In this document: positions 46,744-55,096 of the stretch, piece by piece
Numbering within the stretch: the stretch's first letter is position 1
How the letters are laid out: each line of letters opens with the position of its first letter
DNA from: Gemmatimonadaceae bacterium
Lineage (GTDB): Bacteria > Gemmatimonadota > Gemmatimonadetes > Gemmatimonadales > Gemmatimonadaceae
Length of the DNA: 64,000 nt
Direction: 5' to 3'
NCBI GenBank assembly: GCA_016720905.1
Contig: JADKJT010000008.1
Span: 175,325 to 239,324, forward strand
The notes under the pieces: model-generated
Told to the model about the DNA's origin: nothing
What the model saw: the letters and a program-made list of their open reading frames with translations, nothing else
Databases searched by the model: none
Made by a program: the position numbers and the translations under genes

Positions 46744-46838
46744 CCGCGGTACCGCAACCGCCGTTGTCGGACTTCTACTGCGGTTGCTGGTACTTCCACT
46801 GCGGTGGCAGTACCTCCACTGCGGTTGAAGTACCGCAG
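46744..46838. repeat. Short tandem and inverted repeats between convergent genes
   Basis: The whole 95-base gap is built from copies of ACTGCGGT with TACTTCC/TACCTCC spacers: about three ~20-bp units on the right and an inverted relative GCGGTACCGCAACCGC on the left. It can fold into several hairpins and so may terminate both genes. It is unlike any coding sequence. Confidence 0.7.
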
Positions 46839-47189
46839 TTAGAGCCACTCCTTCCAGGTGGCTTCGGCCAGACCAATCGTCAGCTTGTGCTGCATGCGCA
46901 CCAACGGTTGCTGCAGGAGCAGGGGTTCGTCAGCCAGGATAGTGAGCCAACGCTCTTCGCCATAGAGCGCGGTGCGCAGTCCCAGATCGGCGAAACGCCG
47001 AGATTCCCGGTCGACGAGTTTCTCGACACCGAATTTCTGTGCGAATCGCTTCAGTTCACCGATGGACGCCGCCCGCTCGGCGAGGTCGACGAAATGCACT
47101 TTGACGCGCCGCTCGGCGAAGAAACGCTGGGCTTTGCGCGTGTCGGCATTCTTCTTCGTGCCAAAGATCTGCACCTGGATGTCGCTCAT
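46839..47189 (-). CDS. ArsC/Spx-fold protein lacking the catalytic cysteines
   Basis: 116 residues from ATG 47189, which overlaps the stop of the symporter gene by 4 bases. Thioredoxin-like ArsC/Spx fold by length and pattern (VQIFGTKKNADTRKAQRFF, then GVEKLVDRESRRFADLGL and ERWLTILADEPLLLQQPLV). At the position of the CXXC or single Cys of arsenate reductase and Spx it has Asn and Thr. Arsenate reduction is therefore unlikely; a regulatory or structural role fits better. Co-expressed with the symporter. Confidence 0.75.
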   Translation of the reverse strand: MSDIQVQIFGTKKNADTRKAQRFFAERRVKVHFVDLAERAASIGELKRFAQKFGVEKLVDRESRRFADLGLRTALYGEERWLTILADEPLLLQQPLVRMQHKLTIGLAEATWKEWL

Positions 47190-48433
47190 GCCATGGCCGC
47201 CTCAGCCTCGGCACGCTTGGCATCGTCGAACGCGCCTTCACTGCGTGAGACCACCAGCGTCGCCACGCCATTGCCGATGAGATTCGTGATCGCGCGGGCC
47301 TCGGACATGAAACGATCGACCCCCAGCAACAGGGCCACGCCTTCAACCGGCACGGTGTTCGTCGCGGCGAGCGTGCTGGCCAGCACGATGAACCCCGAAC
47401 CGGTGACACCGGCCGCACCTTTCGACGTCAGCATCAGGATCCCCAGCAGCGTGAGTTGCTGCCCGATGCTCAGGTCCACGCGATACACCTGCGCAATGAA
47501 GATGGCGGCCATCGAAAGATAGATGCTGGTGCCGTCGAGATTGAACGAATATCCGGTGGGGATGACCAGACCGACGACGGGCTTGGCACAGCCATAGCGC
47601 TCCATCTTCTCCAGCATTCTCGGCAGCGCCGCCTCGGAGCTCGACGTGCCCAGTACCAACAGAATCTCCTCGCGGATGAACCGCAGGAACGGGAGAATCC
47701 GAAAACCGTAGAGACGGCAGATCGTGCCCAGAACCACGAAGATGAAGACCGCCATGGTGAGGTACACGTCAAGCATCAATCGACCCAGCGGCCAGAGCGT
47801 CTTGAGTCCGAAGGTGCCGACCGTGTACGCCATGGCCCCGAATGCGCCAACGGGCGCCACCTTCATGACGATGGCCACGATCTTGAAGAAGACGGCTTGA
47901 AAGCGGACCAGCAGATCGGCGACATCACGACCCGCCTCGCCGACCGCCGTGAGGGCCACGCCAAACAGGACTGAAAAGAAGACGACTGGCAGCAGGTCGC
48001 CCGACGCAAAAGCAGACACCACGTTGCTGGGCACGATGTGCAGCAGGAACTCGAGGGTGCTCTGCTGCGCGCCGGACGCCGTATACTTGGACACATCGCC
48101 CGTGGCGAGCGTCGTGACGTCCAACCCCGCGCCTGGCTTCGTGACATTGACGATCACGAGACCGATCGCCAGCGCGAGCGTGGATACCAGTTCGAAATAC
48201 AGCAGCGCTTTCCCGCCGACGCGTCCCAACTTCCGCAGGTCGGCCATCGACGCGATGCCATGCACGATGGTGAGAAAGATGATCGGTGTGATCACCATCT
48301 TCACCAGATTCACGAACGTGTCGCCGATGGGCTTGAGCTTTTTCGCAACATCCGGTGCGATGACGCCGAGCATGACGCCCAAGGCGACGGCGACGAGGAC
48401 CTGAAAGGTCAGATTGCGCGTCAGGCGCTTCAT
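47186..48433 (-). CDS. Dicarboxylate/amino acid:cation symporter (DAACS family)
   Basis: 415 residues with eight membrane helices plus two hairpins, as in the GltPh/DctA family. The serine-rich hairpin LVLGTSSSEAALPRMLEKM and the NMDGT-type motif FNLDGTSIYLSMA are present, and TSKGAAGVTGSGFIVLAST forms the second hairpin. It couples uptake of C4-dicarboxylates, glutamate or aspartate to Na+ or H+. First gene of a two-gene unit with the ArsC-fold protein. Confidence 0.9.
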   Translation of the reverse strand: MKRLTRNLTFQVLVAVALGVMLGVIAPDVAKKLKPIGDTFVNLVKMVITPIIFLTIVHGIASMADLRKLGRVGGKALLYFELVSTLALAIGLVIVNVTKPGAGLDVTTLATGDVSKYTASGAQQSTLEFLLHIVPSNVVSAFASGDLLPVVFFSVLFGVALTAVGEAGRDVADLLVRFQAVFFKIVAIVMKVAPVGAFGAMAYTVGTFGLKTLWPLGRLMLDVYLTMAVFIFVVLGTICRLYGFRILPFLRFIREEILLVLGTSSSEAALPRMLEKMERYGCAKPVVGLVIPTGYSFNLDGTSIYLSMAAIFIAQVYRVDLSIGQQLTLLGILMLTSKGAAGVTGSGFIVLASTLAATNTVPVEGVALLLGVDRFMSEARAITNLIGNGVATLVVSRSEGAFDDAKRAEAEAAMA

Positions 48434-48464
48434 GACAGCGATGGTTGGAAGTGGTGAAGGACCG

Positions 48465-48800
48465 TCAGACGAGTTTCCGCAACGCCAGTAATCCCAATCG
48501 CATCATCAGGACGCCGCTCACCATGAGCCCGCTCACCGTCATGATGATGCCGGCAGGGATGCTGCAGAGCAGTACGCCCCACGCGGCCAGCAATGCCGCG
48601 GTGCCACCCAGCAGACCACTGCCAATCAGCACCAGCGGCAGCGAACCCAGGGAGTCACGCAGCCTCCACGGCGTGATGCCGCGGGCCTCCAGCAATGGAC
48701 GCAGGGAGCCGTGTCCGACCATGCCGGCCACGAGCGCAGTCAGCAAGGCAGAACCGGACACGGAGATGGTGAGGTTGGCGGCGCTGACGCAATCGGGCAC
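48465..48800 (-). CDS. Small membrane protein of unknown function
   Basis: 111 residues with three or four hydrophobic segments (ALLTALVAGMVG, PLVLIGSGLLGGTAALLAAWG, IPAGIIMTVSGLMVSGVLMM). No family is recognised. It lies 31 bases upstream of the symporter gene on the same strand and may be co-transcribed. Codon use matches its neighbours. Confidence 0.55.
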   Translation of the reverse strand: MPDCVSAANLTISVSGSALLTALVAGMVGHGSLRPLLEARGITPWRLRDSLGSLPLVLIGSGLLGGTAALLAAWGVLLCSIPAGIIMTVSGLMVSGVLMMRLGLLALRKLV

Positions 48801-48917
48801 GGCAAACGAGCGATGAGTGAGGGCGCACAGCGCCTGAATGGACTGCTAGTTTCCGGAGAGTGAGTTGGGACGCGGGAACGATAGCCGTCGGGTGCCTCTT
48901 TCGTCGAATACCCGTAC

Positions 48918-48973
48918 GTCTCCGGTCTCCCGTCTCCCGTCTCCCGTCTCCCGTCTCCCTTCTCCCGTGCCCC
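48918..48973. repeat. Heptamer tandem repeat (GTCTCCC)n at the hydrolase start
   Basis: Five perfect GTCTCCC units (48925-48959) flanked by three degenerate ones. The tract sits where the 5' end of the hydrolase gene would be. A 7-base unit shifts the frame with each gain or loss. Confidence 0.9.
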
Positions 48974-49965
48974 AAACGTACCAACCCGCCTGGTGGCTCC
49001 CCGATCCGCACAGTGCGACACTGTGGGGCCGGATCGGACGGCGTGAGCCGCCAATCGAGGGACGCGTCGAGCGTTGGGACACCCCAGACGGCGATTTTCT
49101 CGAACTCGTTCGAGTCGCCGGGCCGTCACCGGTTTCTCCGCGGCTGCTCTTGTTCCACGGGCTTGAGGGCGGTGCGCATTCACACTACGCGCGCGCCATG
49201 TTTCGCGAGGCGCAGGTTCGCGGCTGGGCCGCCGACCTGGTCCTGTTCCGCACGTGTGGTTCAGAACCGAACCGCTTGCCTCGAAGTTACCACTCGGGTG
49301 AGACGTCTGACGCCGGCTTTGTGATCGAACAACTGGTCACCGAGTATCCTGAGGCACCGTTGGGGCTCATGGGGGTCTCGCTTGGCGGCAACATGCTGTG
49401 CAAACTGCTTGGCGAAGTGGGCACGGTCCTTTCCGCCAACGTGCAGGGCGCGGTGGCGATGTCAGTGCCCTTCGATCTCGCGCGCGCCTCGCGTCACATC
49501 GGGCGGGGCTTCGGCACGGTGTATGAGCGGTTGTTTCTGCGCTCGCTCATACCCAAGGCGCTCGCCAAGATTGCCCGCCATCAGGAGCTCACGCCGCTGA
49601 CATCCGTGCGTCGCGCACGAACGCTCTGGGAGTTCGATGATCACTTCACCGCGCCGCTGCACGGATTTCGCGACGCCGCCGACTACTACGCGCGCGCCAG
49701 TTCTCTCCCGTTTCTTTCGGGCATCCGCCGGCCGACGCTGCTGTTGAGCGCACGGGATGATCCCTTTCTGCCATCGGATGTCCTGGATCATGTGACGGCG
49801 ATCGCCGGCGGTAACAAATCCCTCACAATCGACTTCCCTGAGCGAGGGGGTCACGTCGGGTTCACCTCGGGAAGGTTGCCGTGGAACCCGTGGTACTACG
49901 GTGAATGGCGCGCGGCGGAGTTCCTGAGTGCGCAATTCGCATCAGCGACGGCCGGCGTTGCCTGA
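48967..49965 (+). CDS. YheT-family alpha/beta hydrolase
   Basis: 332 residues from the GTG at 48967, chosen because homologues begin close to YQPAWWLPDPHSATLW. A TTG at 48865 in the same frame, with GGAG upstream, would place the heptamer repeat inside the coding region. The family blocks are LLFHGLEGGAHSHYARAM, LVLFRTCGSEPNRLPRSYH, the nucleophile in MGVSLGGNML, and the late His in GGHVGFTSG. YheT-type proteins are esterase-like with unknown substrates. Confidence 0.8.
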   Translation: MPQTYQPAWWLPDPHSATLWGRIGRREPPIEGRVERWDTPDGDFLELVRVAGPSPVSPRLLLFHGLEGGAHSHYARAMFREAQVRGWAADLVLFRTCGSEPNRLPRSYHSGETSDAGFVIEQLVTEYPEAPLGLMGVSLGGNMLCKLLGEVGTVLSANVQGAVAMSVPFDLARASRHIGRGFGTVYERLFLRSLIPKALAKIARHQELTPLTSVRRARTLWEFDDHFTAPLHGFRDAADYYARASSLPFLSGIRRPTLLLSARDDPFLPSDVLDHVTAIAGGNKSLTIDFPERGGHVGFTSGRLPWNPWYYGEWRAAEFLSAQFASATAGVA

Positions 49966-50062
49966 TCCATTGCCCGCCCGTGGTCGGGACGTCGTCCAGC
50001 CGTGATGTATTTTGTATGGTGGTCTTACGTCGACTCCTGACGCTCACCAACGCCCCGCAACG

Positions 50063-50347
50063 ATGTCGAACACCGGATTGGCAGGCACATGGACCTGGAC
50101 TGACGCCTGGATGTTCATCGGCGTGGTCCTGGTGATGCGGGTGGCCTTCTTCTGGATCGCCACCAAGGCCTTCGTGATGATGATTCCCGATGGCGATCAG
50201 TGCGTCATGTGCAATGGGGATACGTTGGCCATCGCCCGCGATGGATGGTGGCGCGTGTTGGGTCCGCGATTCCGCCGCAGCTGGTGCATCAGTTGCGGCT
50301 GGGAGGGCGTGCTTCGGCGATCCGAAGTTCCCAGCGTGTTTGCGTAG
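50063..50347 (+). CDS. Small membrane protein with a CxxC zinc-ribbon pair
   Basis: 94 residues from ATG 50063. One membrane helix (MFIGVVLVMRVAFFWIA) is followed by two CxxC pairs (CVMC and CISC) 36 residues apart, which would form a zinc ribbon in the cytoplasm or periplasm. Function unknown. It converges with the next small gene, 7 bases away. Confidence 0.65.
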   Translation: MSNTGLAGTWTWTDAWMFIGVVLVMRVAFFWIATKAFVMMIPDGDQCVMCNGDTLAIARDGWWRVLGPRFRRSWCISCGWEGVLRRSEVPSVFA

Positions 50348-50354
50348 CGCAACG

Positions 50355-50648
50355 TCAGGCGGCCGCGCTCTCGGTGGCAAACAGCTTGAGCCAATCGGGC
50401 CAGTTGCCGCTCAACTCGAAGAAATCGTCAAAGTAGACCAGTCCGCGCGCTTCGAGCGTATCAATGAGGTCGGTGAGCGTGGCTTCACCCACAAGCGGTC
50501 CGATGAGAATCAGGTTCGCTTCCATGCGAAATTCGTCGGGTGTCAGCCCGAGGGCCTCATCGAAGGCCTGACGAGTCAGATCCGCGCGTTCAAATGCGGC
50601 CCGTCGGATGGCCAGGCTGGGGGCAGTGTTGCTTACGGAGAGGGGCAT
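50355..50648 (-). CDS. Hypothetical protein divergent from mnmG
   Basis: 97 residues from ATG 50648. Acidic, helical, with no signal or membrane segment; a patch FDDFFELSGNWPDWLKLF near the C-terminus is the most distinctive feature. No family recognised. It shares a 52-base divergent gap with mnmG. Confidence 0.55.
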   Translation of the reverse strand: MPLSVSNTAPSLAIRRAAFERADLTRQAFDEALGLTPDEFRMEANLILIGPLVGEATLTDLIDTLEARGLVYFDDFFELSGNWPDWLKLFATESAAA

Positions 50649-50700
50649 GGGCTTGATATAGCCTTCGCCCGTTCGCCTTGGTAGCGTTGTGGCACATCTT

Positions 50701-52683
50701 ATGACCGTCCGCCTCGCCTCCCCGGATCTCACCGCCCTCGAATCCACCTTTGACGTCCTCGTCATCGGTGGCGGTCACGCCGGTACGGAAGCCGCCATGG
50801 CGGCGGCACGATCCGGCGCCAGCGTGGCACTCGTGACGGGCGCCCTCGAGCAGATTGGTCAACTGTCGTGCAATCCGGCCATTGGCGGAATCGCCAAGGG
50901 CACGGTGGTTCGCGAGGTAGATGCGCTGGGCGGCATCATCGCGCGCGCCACCGACCTGGCAACCGTGCAGTTTCGCATGCTCAACACGGGGAAAGGCCCG
51001 GCCGTCTGGGCGCCACGCGCGCAGTGCGATCGCGGACTGTATCGGCGCGCGGTGCGACAGTTGCTGGAAGCACAGCCGAACCTGACCACCATTCAAGGCA
51101 TGGTCGGTCAGTTGCTGTTGGACACCAGCGGTACACGCGTCTTCGGTGTGGAGACGCTGGAAGGGCGGCGATTCGGGGCGCGAGCGGTGGTCCTCACCAC
51201 GGGAACCTTCGGGCGCGGCCAGATGCACATCGGTACGGGCACGCGCGTCAGCGGCGGTCGTGCTGGCGAGGCATCCTCCACCCATTTGGGCGCACAGCTC
51301 GATGCCATCGGACTCACCACCGAGCGCTTCAAGACTGGCACGCCGCCACGTATCGACGGCCGATCGGTCGATGTGGCGGCTTTGCCGAGGCAGGAAAGCG
51401 ATATCGAAGTGTGGGACTACTCCTGGTCGCATTTCTGGCGCACCCCGCGTCGCGCCGGAGACGTGACGCGTCATCCGGCACAACTTCCCTGTTACATCAC
51501 GCATCTGGACGCACCGGGTACCGCGCTGATCGCGTCACACATCGCCGAGTCGGCCATGTACGGTGGCGCCATCTCGTCACGCGGACCACGCTATTGCCCG
51601 AGTGTCGAAGACAAGATCATTCGTTTTCCTGACGCGGAGCGCCATCAGCTGTTCCTCGAGCCGGAAGGGCACGACACGCACGAGATGTACGTGAACGGGT
51701 TGTCGACCTCACTGCCCGTGGGTGTGCAACTGGCGATCATGCGCACCGTGAAGGGCCTCGAGCGCGTGCGCATGACGCGCGCCGGCTACGCCGTCGAATA
51801 CGACTACTATCCGCCCACGCAACTCGACGCCACACTGGCCTCGCGCGCTATCGCCGGACTGTGGTTCGCGGGGCAGGTGAATGGCACGACCGGATACGAA
51901 GAGGCTGCCGGACAAGGGGTGATCGCCGGTCTCAATGCTGCACGCTGGGTGCAGGAGCGCGAACCGATCATCCTTGGACGGGAAACGAGCTACATCGGCG
52001 TGCTGGTGGACGATCTCGTCACGCGGGGCGTTGATGAGCCGTATCGGTTGTTCACCTCGCGCAGCGAGTTCCGGCTTACCGTGCGTCAGGACAATGCGAT
52101 TGCCCGACTGGCGGCAATTGCCATCGCGGCGGGTGTCTATTCTGACGGCGAACGCGCCATGGCCGAATCACGTATGGCCGGCGTGCGGGTGGCACTGCAG
52201 TTGGCCGATGCAACCAGTGTCACGCCGGAACACGCCGCGAGGTTGCTTGCCGCCGCTGACTCGGCGCCGCTGGCGCATGCCGTGCGCGCCTCGGAGTTGG
52301 CCAAACGCACCGGCGTGTCGCTGCACGCGGTGTTTCTGGCCACTGGCGTGGGCGGCGACCTGCCGCCCGATGCGGTGGTCGGCGCTGAACTCGAGATCAA
52401 GTACTCCGGCTACTTCGAGCGCGAACGGACCCGCGCCGCGCGCCTGCGCGCAATGGGCGCCATGCCCCTCGCACAGGACCTGGACTATCTCGCCATCCGA
52501 ACGCTGTCGACGGAAGCGCGCCAGAAGCTGCATGCCATTCGGCCACGGTCGCTGGGTCAGGCGTCCCAGATTCCGGGGATCAGCCCGTCCGACCTGCAGA
52601 ATCTGCTGATTGAGCTCGAGCGGCAACGCCGTCACGCCGGCGACCCGACTGTCACCAATTCGCCGGGTGAACGTCTTGCATAA
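50701..52683 (+). CDS. mnmG: tRNA uridine-5-carboxymethylaminomethyl modification enzyme MnmG
   Basis: 660 residues from ATG 50701; a GTG at 50689 is also in frame. With MnmE it installs the cmnm5 group on U34 of certain tRNAs. The FAD loop is VIGGGHAGTE (GGGHAG at 23-28), and other family blocks are CNPAIGGIAKG, MLNTGKGPAVWAPRAQ, the TGTFGRGQMHIG segment, and GYEEAAGQGVIAGLNAA. The C-terminal helical domain ends with QASQIPGISPSDLQNLLI. Length is standard. Confidence 0.95.
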   Translation: MTVRLASPDLTALESTFDVLVIGGGHAGTEAAMAAARSGASVALVTGALEQIGQLSCNPAIGGIAKGTVVREVDALGGIIARATDLATVQFRMLNTGKGPAVWAPRAQCDRGLYRRAVRQLLEAQPNLTTIQGMVGQLLLDTSGTRVFGVETLEGRRFGARAVVLTTGTFGRGQMHIGTGTRVSGGRAGEASSTHLGAQLDAIGLTTERFKTGTPPRIDGRSVDVAALPRQESDIEVWDYSWSHFWRTPRRAGDVTRHPAQLPCYITHLDAPGTALIASHIAESAMYGGAISSRGPRYCPSVEDKIIRFPDAERHQLFLEPEGHDTHEMYVNGLSTSLPVGVQLAIMRTVKGLERVRMTRAGYAVEYDYYPPTQLDATLASRAIAGLWFAGQVNGTTGYEEAAGQGVIAGLNAARWVQEREPIILGRETSYIGVLVDDLVTRGVDEPYRLFTSRSEFRLTVRQDNAIARLAAIAIAAGVYSDGERAMAESRMAGVRVALQLADATSVTPEHAARLLAAADSAPLAHAVRASELAKRTGVSLHAVFLATGVGGDLPPDAVVGAELEIKYSGYFERERTRAARLRAMGAMPLAQDLDYLAIRTLSTEARQKLHAIRPRSLGQASQIPGISPSDLQNLLIELERQRRHAGDPTVTNSPGERLA

Positions 52684-52741
52684 GAGCACGCCGCAATCGC
52701 TCGATGGTCAACTTCCCCCTTCGACGCCGCCGCACGGTCAC

Positions 52742-53494
52742 ATGTTACTCTCGCTGGTCATCCCCGTTTACAACGAAGCACCGCACCTTCGCGACGTGCT
52801 CGAGCGCCTGAGAACGGTGTCGTGGCCGTGTCCGGTGGAATACGTGCTGGTGGACGACTGCAGTCGCGACGGGTCGTGGGAAATCGTCGAGGAGTACGGC
52901 AAATCGCATCCGCTCGTCGCGATCCGGCAACCACAGAATTGTGGCAAGGGCGCCGCGCTGCGTCGCGGCTTCGAACTGGCCAGCGGTGATATCATCGCCG
53001 TCCAGGACGCCGATTTCGAGTATGCGCCGGAAGACCTGGTGGAATTGGTCAACGCGATCCTGCGCAATCGCGCCGACATCGTTTACGGCAGTCGCTATCG
53101 CAAGAACAGTCCCAATGTGCATCGGACGTTTCACTACGCCGTGAACCGGCTGCTGACCCTGACATCCAATCTGCTGAGCGGCCTTTACCTGTCGGACATG
53201 GAGACGTGCTACAAGGTCTTTCGCGCCGAGATTCTGAAACCGATCACCCTGGAGTGCAACCGCTTCGGATTCGAGCCGGAAATCACCGCCAAGATCGCCA
53301 AGCTCAAGGTCAGAGTGCACGAGTACCCGATTCAATATTTCCCGCGCAATTACCTCGAGGGCAAGAAGATCAACTGGAAGGATGGCGTGGCCGCCGTCTG
53401 GTTCATGCTGAAATTCAATCTCCGCGGGCAGAACGACCCGTCACTGCGCAACGTGCCGGAGAAATACCGAACCGCAAAGCGCGTGCGCCTGTAA
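52742..53494 (+). CDS. Family 2 glycosyltransferase (dolichyl-phosphate mannose synthase-like)
   Basis: 250 residues from ATG 52742; an upstream GTG at 52667 would overlap mnmG. GT-A fold: LSLVIPVYNEAPHLRDVL, the nucleotide-sugar motif VLVDDCSRDGSW, QNCGKGAALRRGFELA and the metal-binding VQDADFEYAPEDL. The C-terminal half has GLYLSDMETCYKVFR, typical of polyprenyl-phosphate sugar synthases. It probably loads a sugar onto a lipid carrier for the membrane GT-C enzymes encoded nearby. Confidence 0.85.
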   Translation: MLLSLVIPVYNEAPHLRDVLERLRTVSWPCPVEYVLVDDCSRDGSWEIVEEYGKSHPLVAIRQPQNCGKGAALRRGFELASGDIIAVQDADFEYAPEDLVELVNAILRNRADIVYGSRYRKNSPNVHRTFHYAVNRLLTLTSNLLSGLYLSDMETCYKVFRAEILKPITLECNRFGFEPEITAKIAKLKVRVHEYPIQYFPRNYLEGKKINWKDGVAAVWFMLKFNLRGQNDPSLRNVPEKYRTAKRVRL

Positions 53495-53501
53495 GGCGGC
53501 G

Positions 53502-54926
53502 CTACCGGCGAATGAAGACAGCCCCGTCGTCGTCGCGATAGGTGAGCTGCCAGCCGGCATCGCTGGAGATTCGGGTCAGGAGTTCGGCTTGTTGCACGGG
53601 ATACAGGGCGACCACTCGCACCTGCCAATCGTCGAGAATGCGCTGCCACCCCTCCCGTCCGTTGGAAACGTCGGCATAGCGCTTCCACACCTCGGCTGGA
53701 ATGACCTCGATGCGTGAGTCTACCGCGACCGGATGATCGGGCAGGGCGTACTCGAACCACGATCCCCAGGCCTGGGCGTTGAACACGCGCGCGCCGGGTG
53801 ACAAGGTGGTCGCCAGAGCACGGGTGATTCCCCACGGCGCTTCCGTAAGGAGTGCTCGCGGCACGGGCGCGGGTGTCCGATAGGGAACCCATCGCCCAAA
53901 CAGCAGCAGCAACACGACCCCCAGCGTCCCGATAATGGCCGCGTTGCCACGGTTCACCGGGTCGATACGCGCCGTCGATTCACGACCGACCCGCGTACCG
54001 GCGAGAACGGTCGGCGCCACCATCGCCCACCAGGACACACCGCGGACCGACATCACCCCGATCAGAAAGAAGGACCCCAACGACAGCACCAGGGGCCACC
54101 TGAGTGGCGCGACATCGCGCGCCAGCAGCAGGGCCACGATCGGAACGGAGATCAGAAACGCCGCGCCGCTGAACGAGTCGATCGATGTCGGTTGCCACTC
54201 GGTCACCATACCGCGCACAGACGGGTTGCTGGAGAGTTCCCAGACGTAGCGCCACACGCGTGTGCCGAACGGATTCACCAGCGAGGCCGCGATGACGGCC
54301 AGACCGACCATCACCAGTCGCGGCGCGGTCGCCTGTTGCTGGTGGCGATCATCCAGCCACGCCAGGCCAATGAGCCCAACGGCCAGGAAGAACGTGCCGT
54401 GCAGGTTGGCCCATACCAGCACGAGTGGCACCAGCCACCAGAGCCGACCAGGGTGTGCGCGCCGGTCGGCGACGAGCCACAGCACCAGCGAGAAACAGGT
54501 GAGACCGAAGAGCTGCGGTCGCAGCTGCAAGGCAGGCAACAGCAGCATTGCGCTCCCAAGCGTCAACCAAGCCGCGCGACGTACGGCCGCGCCCTGTGCA
54601 CGACACGTCGCGAACACCGACGCGAGCACGATCGCCGACAAGGCCGATCGCGTGAGCGCCAATGCCAGCCAGCCCCCCGTGTGGAAAACCTGTGCGAGCA
54701 CGACCTGACTCAGCCACTGCTGATCGATCCACGGCACCCCAACGGCTGTGAACGTGAAGGGATCGGTGCGAAGCAATCGGCCGGTGTCGAGCATCATGGC
54801 CCCGGCGCGCAGGTGATACGCGAGATCCACCGATCCCATGCGCGCCGCAACCGTGAGCACGAGGGGCAGCACGAGTGCCGCGACCGCCCAGACGTGCGAC
54901 AGTGGTACGCGCGAAAAACGTTCCAT
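53502..54926 (-). CDS. GT-C-type membrane glycosyltransferase-like protein
   Basis: 474 residues from ATG 54926; in-frame starts at 54962 and 55004 are possible. About 10 membrane helices. After the first helix comes DLAYHLRAGAMMLDTGRLL followed by GVPWIDQQWLSQV, a layout seen in unnamed GT-C transferases, in which an early acidic residue is catalytic. The C-terminal ~90 residues are soluble (PDHPVAVDSRIEVIPAEVW). It converges with the glycosyltransferase gene 7 bases away and may use its product. Confidence 0.7.
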   Translation of the reverse strand: MERFSRVPLSHVWAVAALVLPLVLTVAARMGSVDLAYHLRAGAMMLDTGRLLRTDPFTFTAVGVPWIDQQWLSQVVLAQVFHTGGWLALALTRSALSAIVLASVFATCRAQGAAVRRAAWLTLGSAMLLLPALQLRPQLFGLTCFSLVLWLVADRRAHPGRLWWLVPLVLVWANLHGTFFLAVGLIGLAWLDDRHQQQATAPRLVMVGLAVIAASLVNPFGTRVWRYVWELSSNPSVRGMVTEWQPTSIDSFSGAAFLISVPIVALLLARDVAPLRWPLVLSLGSFFLIGVMSVRGVSWWAMVAPTVLAGTRVGRESTARIDPVNRGNAAIIGTLGVVLLLLFGRWVPYRTPAPVPRALLTEAPWGITRALATTLSPGARVFNAQAWGSWFEYALPDHPVAVDSRIEVIPAEVWKRYADVSNGREGWQRILDDWQVRVVALYPVQQAELLTRISSDAGWQLTYRDDDGAVFIRR

Positions 54927-55096
54927 GACCGTCGGTGAACGACCGGGAGCCGCAGGCAACATTCGAAGAGATACGAAGCGATATGGGGAAGAAACGTGAA
55001 CCACCGACGTTGCTCAGCGGACACTATGCTGCAGACGCGCCATGAGCCAGAGGCGCGAGGTGACGGGATTCGTCATTCGGCCCATTTGCTCACACT

